Origin: Tessaracoccus sp. OS52
GTDB taxonomy: Bacteria > Actinomycetota > Actinomycetes > Propionibacteriales > Propionibacteriaceae
DNA length: 64,000 nt
Reading direction: 5' to 3'
NCBI RefSeq assembly: GCF_020687685.1
Contig: NZ_JAJEWM010000004.1
Location: 1 to 64,000 of the forward strand
Position 1 is the stretch's first letter, and every line of letters starts with the position of its first letter. The notes under the pieces were generated by a model. The model was not told the origin of the DNA. It did not search any database and saw only the letters and a list, made by a program, of their open reading frames with translations. Shown here piece by piece: positions 51,146 through 59,302 of the stretch. A program made the position numbers and the translations under genes.

Positions 51146-52066
51146 ATGTCTGACAACCCGATCACGGTCATCATCGGCATCGACATGGAGACCGACGTCG
51201 GCAGCTTCACCCCCTACTACGAGGGCCTGCGCAACGGCACGCCCCTGCTGCTGGACCTGTTCGACGAACTGGACGTGACCACCACCTTCGTGTTCACCGG
51301 CGAGTGCGCCCGCGAGAATCCCGACGTCGCGCGCGAGTGCCTGGACCGGGGCCACGAGGTGGGCTCGCACTCCTACCAGCACGAGACCGTGGGTGACCCA
51401 CTGTTCGACCTGCCGGGGGTGAAGCCGATCCTGCCGCATGAGGTCAAGCCTCGGATCGAGTTGAACACCAGGCTGGTGGAGGAGGCCACGGGCGTGCGCC
51501 CCGTGACGTTCCGCTGCCCGCGCCTTTGGGGTTCGACTGAGGTGGTGCGGGCGCTCGACGAGCTCGGCTACGTCGCCGACATGACCTACCCCATGTACTT
51601 CTACCGCGAGCAGTTCGCGCCCTACTTCCCGAGTCTGGACGACTGGACCAAGCCGGGGGACTCAGCCGTGCTCGAGATCCCGAACTTCGCCGACATGGTG
51701 ATGGAGTCGAACGATCCCGGCCTGGAACGTGACCGGGACCAGTGGCCGCTGTTCCGCACCAAGGGCGGCGCCTACATGCTTGAGCGCTCCATGAAGTTCA
51801 AGGAGTTCTGCGACGGCAAGGGGCTCGACACCTACCTGTGCTTCTACATCCACCCGTGGGAGTTCTGGCCGATGGCCGAAAGCTACAACTTCGGCGAGGC
51901 GACCGTCATCCCCGAGGGCTTCATCACGGAGAACTGCGGCCCGGGCGCGTTGGAGGAGCTGCGGATCCTGATCCAGGGCCTGAAGGACCAGGGGGCGGTG
52001 TTCATGCAGGCCAAGGACGTGCCGGCCCTTGTCCGCGAGCGCGAGTCCAAGAAGGTGGGTGCCTGA
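51146..52066 (+). CDS. Polysaccharide deacetylase (NodB-like) family protein
   Basis: A 306-residue metal-dependent deacylase without signal peptide. Motif 1 is IIGIDMETDVGSF, motif 2 is GHEVGSHSYQHE (metal His pair) and motif 3 is TFRCPRLWGS. The C-terminal His motif is in CFYIHPWEFW. This cytosolic branch resembles the PuuE/allantoinase-like and peptidoglycan deacetylase-like subgroup and removes acetyl or other acyl groups from N. In this operon it probably deacylates the imported saccharide. It ends TGATG, overlapping the repeat-derived frame that follows. Confidence 0.9.
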   Translation: MSDNPITVIIGIDMETDVGSFTPYYEGLRNGTPLLLDLFDELDVTTTFVFTGECARENPDVARECLDRGHEVGSHSYQHETVGDPLFDLPGVKPILPHEVKPRIELNTRLVEEATGVRPVTFRCPRLWGSTEVVRALDELGYVADMTYPMYFYREQFAPYFPSLDDWTKPGDSAVLEIPNFADMVMESNDPGLERDRDQWPLFRTKGGAYMLERSMKFKEFCDGKGLDTYLCFYIHPWEFWPMAESYNFGEATVIPEGFITENCGPGALEELRILIQGLKDQGAVFMQAKDVPALVRERESKKVGA

Positions 52067-52278
52067 TGACCCTGCGTTGGTCGAGTAGGGCGGCGAGTTC
52101 TGCGAGCCTGCAGGCTCTTCGTTGGTCGAGTAGGGCGGCGAGCTCTGCGAGCCCCCGTGTCGAGACCCCGGGCGCCCGCGGCCCAGTTCTTCGTTGGTCG
52201 AGTAGGGCGGCGAGCTCTGCGAGCCCCCGTGTCGAGACCCCCGACACCCTCCAGTCCTTGAAAGTGAGTGAAGCATGA
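52066..52278 (+). repeat. Three dispersed-repeat copies forming an in-frame 70-codon ORF
   Basis: The phrase TTGGTCGAGTAGGGCGGCGA occurs at about 52078, 52122 and 52196, twice followed by GTGTCGAGACCCC, a repeat type widespread in Propionibacteriales. Read from ATG 52066, which overlaps the deacetylase stop (TGATG), it translates as a 70-residue Ser/Ala/Arg-rich peptide with LRWSSRAASSAS three times, and its TGA overlaps the ATG of the ASRT gene (ATGA at 52275). The peptide is probably meaningless, but the frame keeps ribosomes moving between two operon genes. Confidence 0.85.
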
Positions 52279-52634
52279 CAGGCCGCCAGAAGTGGTTCTT
52301 CCCGGACGCCGAACTGCCCCCGCCCGGTGACGGCGAACTCCAGGGGCACGAGTCGATCATCATCCTCAACCCGAACCCCGAGCCAGCGACCGTGGAAGTG
52401 ACCCTGTACTGGACCGAAGGTGCACCGGACAGGTTCACCGTCGATGTCGGTGCCGAGGTGGTGCGGTGTCTGCGTACCAACGTCGCTTCGGACATGGGCG
52501 GGCGTGAGATCCCGCTGGAGGAGCAGTACGCGATCGGGCTGTCATCGAACGTCGGCATCGTCGCGCAGTACGGGCGGCTCGACGTCCGGCAGCCGAACAT
52601 GGCGTTCTACGCCACGCCGGGGTATTTCGAGTAG
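52275..52634 (+). CDS. Anabaena sensory-rhodopsin-transducer (ASRT) family protein
   Basis: A 119-residue protein matching the ASRT superfamily (PF07100) throughout: RQKWFFPDAELPPPGDGEL, HESIIILNPNPEPATVEVTL, RFTVDVGAEVVRCLRTN, EQYAIGLSSNVGIVAQYGRLD and PNMAFYATPGYF. In Anabaena the protein is a cytosolic tetramer coupled to a rhodopsin. No rhodopsin is here, and published analyses propose that most family members bind small molecules linked to sugar metabolism. Being last in a saccharide operon supports that. It is translationally coupled through the repeat-derived frame. Possible role: sugar sensing or a carbohydrate-binding helper. Confidence 0.9.
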   Translation: MTGRQKWFFPDAELPPPGDGELQGHESIIILNPNPEPATVEVTLYWTEGAPDRFTVDVGAEVVRCLRTNVASDMGGREIPLEEQYAIGLSSNVGIVAQYGRLDVRQPNMAFYATPGYFE

Positions 52635-52813
52635 CAGCCGCTGCCAAACACCTCAGGGGGCAAACCCTGCGCGCGACTCAGTAAATGTTCAGGAAAGGCC
52701 TGTCCTCCAATAGCAGCAATGTGTAGGCTCGTGCCCACCGAGCGCCGACCAGTGCTGCTGGCCGCCGGGGGGTTGCGTCAAATCGTCATGCTGCACGTTT
52801 CCTGGGGGAGGCA

Positions 52814-52906
52814 ATGATGCGCTGTCCGGCTGAGTCGCGTGGTCTGGGATCGGTGGCCAGTGGCCCGCCCCGCGGACGCCCACGTCTCTCCACGAGCGCG
52901 GCATGA
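52814..52906 (+). CDS. Possible 30-residue leader peptide coupled to the lipoprotein gene
   Basis: GGGGGAGG lies three bases before ATG 52814, an excellent ribosome-binding site, and the frame runs 30 codons (MMRCPAESRGLGSVASG ...) to a TGA that overlaps the next ATG (ATGA at 52903). The downstream lipoprotein start has a poorer site of its own. The peptide has no known match. It may be a coupling leader rather than a functional product. Confidence 0.35.
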   Translation: MMRCPAESRGLGSVASGPPRGRPRLSTSAA

Positions 52907-53319
52907 GGGTCTCGCGCCGTGCACTTCTTGGTGTGGTGAGTGTGGCCGGTTTGTGGGGGCTGGGCGCCTGCGGCCCCGAGGAGGACCTAGAACCCTTGGA
53001 GGCTCTGACATCCGACCCGATGGCCGACGAGCAGCTCCTGGACCTCGAGCTGGTTTCGTCGGAATCCCGCGGCTACCGCACCACCATGGGCAAGCCCGAG
53101 TATGCAGAACTCACACACCACTTCCAGATCATTGACGACGACGTCCTGACCCGTGCGGTCACGGCGGCCGAGGACGCGGGATGGGTGGGCGAGGCACCAA
53201 TCAACGAAGCCCTCCGAACCTGGCGCGGCGCCAAGGATTCCCCTCGGCGCACCTGTGCGATCACCGTCACCGACGACGGGCTGCTGCTGGTCAAACTCAC
53301 GAACCTGGAGACGCCGTGA
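52903..53319 (+). CDS. Small lipoprotein of unknown function
   Basis: A 138-residue exported protein. RRALLGVVSVAGLWGLGAC forms a signal peptide with a lipobox at LGAC, so it is probably lipid-anchored outside the membrane. The mature part has no recognised family: acidic start (PEEDLEPLEALTSDPM), central HHFQIIDDDVLTRAVTAAED and a C-terminal CAITVTDDGLLLVKL. ATG 52903 overlaps the stop of the leader frame. Its own stop overlaps the GTG of the broken lipase gene, so both were once one transcription unit. Confidence 0.65.
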   Translation: MRVSRRALLGVVSVAGLWGLGACGPEEDLEPLEALTSDPMADEQLLDLELVSSESRGYRTTMGKPEYAELTHHFQIIDDDVLTRAVTAAEDAGWVGEAPINEALRTWRGAKDSPRRTCAITVTDDGLLLVKLTNLETP

Positions 53320-55428
53320 ACCCTCGGATCCGCCTTGCCTTGATGCTCTCGATCGTCGCGGGGTTTGCCCTGTCGGGGCAGCAGCCCGCACACACTGCAC
53401 CGCCCGAGTAGAAGCTCGCCATCGTCCATCTCGGCGATTCCTACTCCGCCGGCAACGGTGCCGGGGATTACTACGGCCCGCAGGGCTGCTTCCGCAGCTC
53501 CAACAACTGGGGAAGCGAGTTCGAGGCCTGGGCGAACTCCGCGGGCATCAGCACCACCTACACCAACCGGGCCTGCTCCGGCGGCGTGACCGACAACCTG
53601 TTCAACCAGCGCACCCTCGCCGCGCAGTCCCGCAAGGGCGTGAGGCGGATTCGGAGGCCGATGCCCTGGCCAAGCTGCAGGCTGCTGACGCCTGCGGCGC
53701 CGGCACGAGCGACGACATCGCCTCGGTGGACTACAACATCGAAAGCGGCGGTGCCTGGTTCTACCCGTACTCCTACGCCTGTCAGTTGACGATGGACGCC
53801 CAGGCCGACGCCGTCGGCGCCCAGACGAACCTGGTGTTGCTGACCATCGGCGGCAACGACGTGAACTTCGCCACCATCGTGGAGGACTGCTTCGCGCCCG
53901 CAGTGCCGTTCGTCACCGACGGTGCCACGCCGCAGGCCTGCCGCGCCGCGGTTGAGGCCGCCGACGCAGACCTCGCTGACGCCATGAATGCGACGGCCAC
54001 CGCGATCGGGCGTTTGCTGGGCGAGAAGATGACGGGCCGTCCGGATTCGAAGGTGGTCCTCATGGGCTACCCGCTTCTTGCCACCGACAGGGCATACGTC
54101 CTCAACAAGGACGGGGACTCCTATGACGCGGCTGCGGCCGTGCGGGCGCTGGGTGTCAAGGCGCGGGGGCTCCAGAAGGCCGTGGTGGATGGGTTGCGCA
54201 GCACGTGGGGGGAGCGTGTGATCTACGTCGGTGAGGTGGGCGACGCGTTCGGCGGGCACGAGCCCGACCCACGCCTCGGGACCGTCAACGACTACCGCTG
54301 GTTGAACGAGTTCACCGAGACCGACGGAGATGCAGCGGACGGCGCCAAGACCTCCGCCCGGTTCTCCATGACCGCAGAGGAGTGGTGGCACCCCAACCTC
54401 ATCGGGCACCGCGAAACCTGACGGCCCTGGTGGAGGCGACCGGCGGGCAGGTGTTGCGCGCAGACGGATCTGTGGAGATCCCCGAGCTGTTCATCGAGGC
54501 GGTGACCGACGTCATCGATCGTCCGTTCGGCTGGCTCAATGGACCGTACGTGGCGAAGGTGGGCTCCGACGTTGTCCTGGACGCTCGCGGCAGCCACGCC
54601 GTCGGCGGCATCACAAGCTACGAGGGGGACTTCGACGGCGACGGCACCTACGACGTGATCACCACGGAACCGACCATCACACACTCCTACGACGAGCTGA
54701 TCACCGGCTTCGCCGGGGTGCGGGTCACCGACGCCGAGGGGCTTCAGTCGGTGGGCAGCACGAGGCTGGCCATCACCCGCGACGGCGACGAGGTGCCCGA
54801 CGAGTTCGACAACTGTCCCGACGTGCCCAACCCGGACCAGCAGGACAGCGACGCCGACGGGGTCGGTGACGAGTGCCAGGACCCAACTGACTTCCCGATC
54901 AGTCTCGCCGACGGCGTGACCATCGGCGAGCCGAGCCCCAGCCCGTCGCCCACTGCCAGCCCAACGCCGCGTCCGACGCCGACGCCGACGCCGACGCCGT
55001 CACCCTCACCGACGCCGTCTGTGAGCACGCCGGAGGACCTCTACATCACGCCCGGCTACCACGAGGTCAACGGCCGGCGCTGGATGACCGCCTGCGAGCC
55101 GTACTCGGCAACCAGCCGGTGCTGGACCTACATCTGGGCGACGCAGGTGTTGCGGGTGGGCAACGGCTACGGGCAGGTGAATCAATGGGCGTTCAACAAC
55201 CTGACCTATGTCGAGGCGCCGAAGTCACTTTGGACCGGAAACCCGCTGGCGACGACCGGGCAGTGGCGGGCCGACGACGGGCGCCTTTGGCGGACCGAGT
55301 GCAACACGCCGGTCACCGGGTGGAACGGTTGCCGCAGCTTCGCGGAGGCCAAGGTGGTTGAGCGGATCGGCGACGGTTACCGCACCGTGACCAAGGTGGT
55401 GTTCAACAACATCGTCAGGTTCAGTTGA
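53316..55428 (+). pseudogene. Secreted SGNH/GDSL lipase gene broken at three places
   Basis: Joined across the breaks, it encodes a secreted esterase: signal peptide (LALMLSIVAGFALSGQ), block I VHLGDSYSAGNG, block III LTIGGNDVNF, block V WWHPNLIGH, a calcium-type thrombospondin-3 repeat (DEFDNCPDVPNPDQQDSDAD), a Pro/Thr linker and a two-repeat cysteine domain (55039-55425). The lesions are an in-frame TAG at 53409-53411, a frame change near 53600-53660 (before ADSEADALAKL), and a frame change near 54413 (LIGHR to NLTALVEATGG). The GTG at 53316 overlaps the previous stop. Decay or sequencing error are both possible; three lesions favour decay. Confidence 0.8.
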
Positions 55429-55531
55429 CGGGTGCAACACGAACCCGGTGAAGGGGCATTCGACAGGGTCGGCCTGGGTGGGACGCGGTTCAACGTCGAG
55501 TTGTCGCCCGGCCAGCGGGATGGTGACGTGG

Positions 55532-56629
55532 TCAGCGGGTGGCGAGGACCTGCTCGATGAGCTTCAGGCGGCGGTCGGTTTCCTCCTTCGGGAGGAAGTC
55601 GATCTCGAAGCTCATGTCCACGCTCTCGTGGCCCTGGATGGTGCGCACCATGCCGTCGCGTTCGGCCGCCACCCGGCCGCGATGGTGTGCGGTGGAGGGC
55701 AGGCAGAAGCCGGCAGCCGACTCGTCGCCCGTGTTGGAGATCCACCGGATGACATGGGGGAGGTGCTCGGTCTCGAAGCTGACCGACGCCGCGCGCCCGT
55801 CGGGGCGGACCTGCAGGAAGTGGGCCCAGCCGTCGTCGTCGGCCTCGGGGGTGAGAATGGCGCAGTACTCGGGCGTGATCGACTGAGCGATGTCGAGTTC
55901 GTTGGAGGCGTCGAGATTCGCGGTGATCCGCTCGGTGTAGGCGGCGGTGACGTCGTCCTGACCGGGGTCGGGTGCCATCTCGAAGTGCTCGGCGTCGAGG
56001 CGCACCGTCTGGGCCAGGCGGCCGCCGTCGAAGATGGGCCAGTTCACGTGGCACAGGTAGGAGTAGCCGAAGGGGTTGTCCCGGTGGTTGGTGATGCGCA
56101 CGTCGAGGTCGAGTGCTGTCCCGCCGGGCCGGAGGGCGAGGAACGGTTCGAACTCGACGTCGATACCGTGGCTGACCCGCAGCCGGAAGCTGCCCGCCAC
56201 CCCGACCCAGGTTCCGTCGGGGCCGTCGCCCACCAGCAGCAACGCCTCGTCGAAGCGGCCATTGGGCAGTTCGCCGTGGTGTGCGTGGGTGTCCTCGGGT
56301 GCGGGGTGCCCGATGCCGGTCAGGCCGCAGTGCAGCAGGAAGCCGCCGTAGGTCTCGCCGAACACGGTCGACGCCGCGGGCTCGTCGAAGTGGGTGACCA
56401 TGGTGAGGGGTTCGCCGTCGACGATGTAGCGCCACACCTGCTGGCCGCGGAACGGCAGCACGACGACCTCCACCCGCTCGGTGGTGATCCGCAGCGCCTC
56501 GACGCCGGAGTCGTAGCGGAAGGTGCTGACCACGGCGTCGTTGGTGCTGACGATGGTGCGCTCCGCGTCGGTGAACATCGACGGGTACAGGTGCACAGCG
56601 GAAGTGGGGACGTACTCGTTCGGGCGCAT
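55532..56629 (-). CDS. DUF4432 / aldose-1-epimerase-like protein
   Basis: A 365-residue cytosolic protein with the galactose-mutarotase-like beta-sandwich. TERVEVVVLPFRGQQVWRY, LHCGLTGIGHPAPEDTHAHHGELPN and PFGYSYLCHVNWPIFDGG match the DUF4432 family. The histidines of HAHHGE and the Glu of DMSFEIDFLP could form the sugar-epimerase site. ATG 56629 follows GAGGAG. It lies alone between the broken lipase and a hydrolase, and may act on the sugars of the nearby saccharide system, but that is only proximity. Confidence 0.8.
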   Translation of the reverse strand: MRPNEYVPTSAVHLYPSMFTDAERTIVSTNDAVVSTFRYDSGVEALRITTERVEVVVLPFRGQQVWRYIVDGEPLTMVTHFDEPAASTVFGETYGGFLLHCGLTGIGHPAPEDTHAHHGELPNGRFDEALLLVGDGPDGTWVGVAGSFRLRVSHGIDVEFEPFLALRPGGTALDLDVRITNHRDNPFGYSYLCHVNWPIFDGGRLAQTVRLDAEHFEMAPDPGQDDVTAAYTERITANLDASNELDIAQSITPEYCAILTPEADDDGWAHFLQVRPDGRAASVSFETEHLPHVIRWISNTGDESAAGFCLPSTAHHRGRVAAERDGMVRTIQGHESVDMSFEIDFLPKEETDRRLKLIEQVLATR

Positions 56630-56700
56630 TTGTGCTCCTCGGGGATCGCGGGTGACCGAATCCAGCCTAGGGGCGCGCCCCTGAGTTGTCCGGTGATCGG

Positions 56701-57441
56701 CTAGTTGCCCCGATGGCGCGTCGCACGGTCCGCGACGAGCGCAGCCACTGCCTCTGGCTGTTCCAGCATGGCCCAGTGACCGCCGTCGAGGATCTGAATG
56801 TCCCAGTCGTCGGCCGCCGCAGAGTGGAGGATGGCTGGGACATCCGCTTCCGACGTCGCAACGAACGTCGCCTCCTGCGAAGTGACGGGCTTGCGCATCT
56901 TGGCTGGGTCGAGCACGGTCCGTCCCGGGTGCGGGGTGAAGCGGGCGGCCAAGAGGCCCCGGTCGTCGGGGGACAACCCCTTCTCCAGGTCCAGTGCCGC
57001 CCTTGGAGGCGGAGCCCAGAGGTGTGCCGCCGCGACGATCTCGGCGCGCTCCTGTGCCCGCGCGGCGTCGTCCGGCCCCCAGTCGTCGAGCAGGCTCCGC
57101 CCGTCCCTCGGGAGGAAGCTCGCGAAGTGCACGGAAGCCACGCTCTGGCCCAGCCGGTCGGCCACCTGGCCAACGACCATGCCTGAGTAGGAGTGACCGA
57201 CGAGGACAACCCGGCGGGAACCCCTCCTCGCGAGGTGGTCCAGCACCTGGATGACGTGGTCTTCCAGACGCACTTGCCCGACCCGTTCCTCTGGTGTTCC
57301 GGGCTCCAGACCGGCGAGGGTGATGGCCTCCGCGTCGATGCCACGACGGCGGAGGGACTCCGCCGTCGGTTCCCAGATCCAGGAGGCCATCCAGGCCCCC
57401 GGGATGAGCAGGACGTAGGGCAGTTCTTCCGTTGTGTTCAT
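56701..57441 (-). CDS. Alpha/beta hydrolase (esterase/salicylate-esterase-like)
   Basis: A 246-residue hydrolase. VLLIPGAWMASWIWEPTAESL is close to plant methylesterase/EstC-like enzymes, the nucleophile elbow is LVGHSYSGMVV, and the His is in LDGGHWAMLEQPEAV. No signal peptide is present. ATG 57441 follows GAAGGGAATGC. It is divergent from the HxlR-type regulator at 57567, with an inverted repeat between them, so the regulator probably controls it. A 14-bp palindrome AGGGGCGCGCCCCT (56669-56682) lies after its stop. Confidence 0.85.
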   Translation of the reverse strand: MNTTEELPYVLLIPGAWMASWIWEPTAESLRRRGIDAEAITLAGLEPGTPEERVGQVRLEDHVIQVLDHLARRGSRRVVLVGHSYSGMVVGQVADRLGQSVASVHFASFLPRDGRSLLDDWGPDDAARAQERAEIVAAAHLWAPPPRAALDLEKGLSPDDRGLLAARFTPHPGRTVLDPAKMRKPVTSQEATFVATSEADVPAILHSAAADDWDIQILDGGHWAMLEQPEAVAALVADRATRHRGN

Positions 57442-57522
57442 TGCATTCCCTTCGTTTCGGAACTCGGCTGCTGGCATGAACTCTGGCCCTCCTGTGACTG
57501 TCGACGGCTGTCGTGCCAGACT

Positions 57523-57539
57523 GGTTGCAAAAGGCAACC
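57523..57539. promoter_or_regulatory. Inverted-repeat operator between the hydrolase and hxlR-type genes
   Basis: GGTTGC (57523-57528) and GCAACC (57534-57539) form a perfect inverted repeat around AAAAG. GCAACC recurs just inside the regulator's start (ATGATGCAACC at 57567-57577). It is a likely binding site for the divergent HxlR-type protein. Confidence 0.6.
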
Positions 57540-57566
57540 GGATTCAGCGTAGGGTAGACTGGGTGC

Positions 57567-58079
57567 ATGATGCAACCAGATTTGCGGGCGGGTTTGTCGG
57601 TTCCTCCGGGACGCTCCGGTTGCCCGATCAACCTCGCCAGTGAATTGCTCGGCAACAGATGGAGTCTCGTGATTCTCCGGGACCTGGTCTTCGGCGGCCC
57701 CCGGCACTACCGGGACCTGCTGGCCGGTTCACTTGAAGGGATCGCGTCCAACATTCTCAGCGCTCGTCTCGAGAAGCTGACAGCGGCCGGTCTCCTGAGC
57801 AAGCACACGGACCCCCGGCACAGTCAGAAAGTGCTCTATCGGCTAACGGAACCGGCGATTCAACTGGTCCCTGTGCTTGTGGCTCTGGGGGACTGGGGTA
57901 ACCGTTGGCTCCCGGCGGATCCGGACATCGGAGCCACTGCGGCAGCGCTGCATGCTGGCGGGGAAGCGTTGCAGCGGCGCTTCATGGACGAATTGCGCTC
58001 TGAACACCTGGACGGGATCGAGCCGGGCCCGGAAAGCCTCCGGACGTCCCTCGTCGGTGCAGGCTCAGGCAGGGACTGA
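57567..58079 (+). CDS. HxlR-family transcriptional regulator
   Basis: A 170-residue winged-helix regulator. CPINLASELLGNRWSLVILRDL opens the HxlR domain, with FGGPRHYRDLLAGSLEGIASNILSARLEKL as recognition region and LYRLTEPAIQLVPVLVALGDWGNRW as the wing and dimer helix. The conserved Cys near residue 19 is the redox-sensitive position in some relatives. The C-terminal 60 residues are variable. It is divergent from the alpha/beta hydrolase, its probable target. Confidence 0.92.
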   Translation: MMQPDLRAGLSVPPGRSGCPINLASELLGNRWSLVILRDLVFGGPRHYRDLLAGSLEGIASNILSARLEKLTAAGLLSKHTDPRHSQKVLYRLTEPAIQLVPVLVALGDWGNRWLPADPDIGATAAALHAGGEALQRRFMDELRSEHLDGIEPGPESLRTSLVGAGSGRD

Positions 58080-58184
58080 GGGCTGGGCCGCGGGTCAATC
58101 GCGGGGGATTTCACCGAGGGGCGGGTGGTCGAGGGTGCTCGTCCACGGCAGGGCCCTGGGCGTCCCGGATTCCTCTTGCCCAGG

Positions 58185-58880
58185 TCAGCGGACGTCGGTC
58201 ATGAAGTCCTCGAAGTCCTCGACGGCCTTGGCCGTGAGGTCGTCGGTGAACAGGTCGTCGAGCACGGAGGGGGAGACGGTGAAGACGCGGACGCCGATGT
58301 CGGTGAGGGTGACCAGGTGCTTCGCAGACTTGATGGAGGCCGCCATGATCATCGGTCCCGAGCCGTCCTGCGGCACGGCCTTGACCATGTGCTTGATCTC
58401 CTCGGTGCCGTCGAGGCCGGCGCGGAACATCCGGTTGAAGTAAGGCGCGATGTACTTCACGCCGAGCGCGGAACCGATCAGCGCCTGCTTGGCCGAGTAG
58501 ACGGCGGTGAGCAGGACTGGGATGTCCTGGTCGCGAAGCTTGGAGATGGTGTGTGCGCCCGTGACGGTGCAGGGCACCTTGATGGTGGCACCGGGCGCGA
58601 TCTCGCGGATCTCCATGGCCGAGCGGTACTGCTCCTCGACGGTGGAGCCCCACACCTGGAAGCACACCTCACGGGCGCCGGCCGCGCGCGCCCACGAGTA
58701 GATGTCCGCGATGTCGGAGATGTGCTGGCCGGCCTCGCGCATGAGCTGCGGGTTCGTCGTGACGCCGGAGAACATGCCGATCTGCAACCACGGTTCGGCG
58801 GCGGTGCGGTCTGCGGAGTCGATGAAGAACCGGACGTCGTTGGCAGCCGCGAGCCGCCCTTCCCAGATGGTGGCGTTCAT
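58185..58880 (-). CDS. Transaldolase/fructose-6-phosphate aldolase-like protein
   Basis: A 231-residue class I aldolase of the small transaldolase (TalC/FSA) group. FFIDSADRTAAEPWLQIGMFSGVTTNP gives the usual start. GATIKVPCT holds the Schiff-base lysine, and LLTAVYSAKQALIG and VKYIAPYFNRM follow the family. It forms or cleaves C-C bonds of sugar phosphates in the cytosol. Members of this branch are often found in sugar-alcohol or sulfosugar pathways, so the exact substrate is open. ATG 58880 is the only plausible start. Confidence 0.88.
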   Translation of the reverse strand: MNATIWEGRLAAANDVRFFIDSADRTAAEPWLQIGMFSGVTTNPQLMREAGQHISDIADIYSWARAAGAREVCFQVWGSTVEEQYRSAMEIREIAPGATIKVPCTVTGAHTISKLRDQDIPVLLTAVYSAKQALIGSALGVKYIAPYFNRMFRAGLDGTEEIKHMVKAVPQDGSGPMIMAASIKSAKHLVTLTDIGVRVFTVSPSVLDDLFTDDLTAKAVEDFEDFMTDVR

Positions 58881-59177
58881 GTTCTCGTTCTACCACCGAA
58901 GCGATGCCGATTCCGGGTGGACTGCGAAGGTTGGGCGCCTGCCCTTCCGGCTGGTCCCCAGTGGGCAGTCCTACTTGGCGTCCTGCTATTTGCCCTGAAC
59001 GTGGATTCATGGGGTAAGCCGCGCCAAATCAACGATAGTGGGCAAAAATCCAAGGTCCGCGGGCAAATACAGCCCTGTATCGTGTGGAGTTCAGCGAAAA
59101 ATGGACCCAAGTTATCGCAGCCGAGCTGACTCATGGCAGGATAGAGGAAGTTTCCTGATTATTCGGGGGACGACGGA

Positions 59178-59217
59178 CGCCGCGCTGACTTTCGGGGGAA
59201 TGGCCAGCGCGGCGTTT
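59178..59217 (+). terminator. Rightward intrinsic terminator
   Basis: CGCCGCGCTG (59178-59187) pairs perfectly with CAGCGCGGCG (59205-59214), then TTTACTT follows. No rightward gene precedes it, so it may close an unannotated transcript from the A/T-rich gap. Confidence 0.6.
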
Positions 59218-59248
59218 ACTTCATTCTGAAGCCCAGCGTTGCAGACAA

Positions 59249-59289
59249 CAGCCCGCATCCTGCCCCTTTGGGGGGCGGGACGCGGGCTG
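59249..59289 (-). terminator. Terminator of the DEAD-box helicase gene
   Basis: CAGCCCGC (59249-59256) pairs with GCGGGCTG (59282-59289), with further inner pairing of CCTGCCCC and GGGGCGGG. It lies 14 bp past the helicase stop on the leftward strand. Confidence 0.7.
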
Positions 59290-59302
59290 CTTCACATCTG
59301 GC

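Larger units (their letters stand above)
58881..59302. other. Gap of lower GC with two hairpins and no clear gene
   Basis: These 422 bp are more A/T-rich than their neighbours, especially 58980-59160. No reading frame has protein character. Two hairpins occupy the right end, one oriented for each strand. A short transposon scar or an unknown small RNA would both fit; I recognise neither. Confidence 0.4.
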
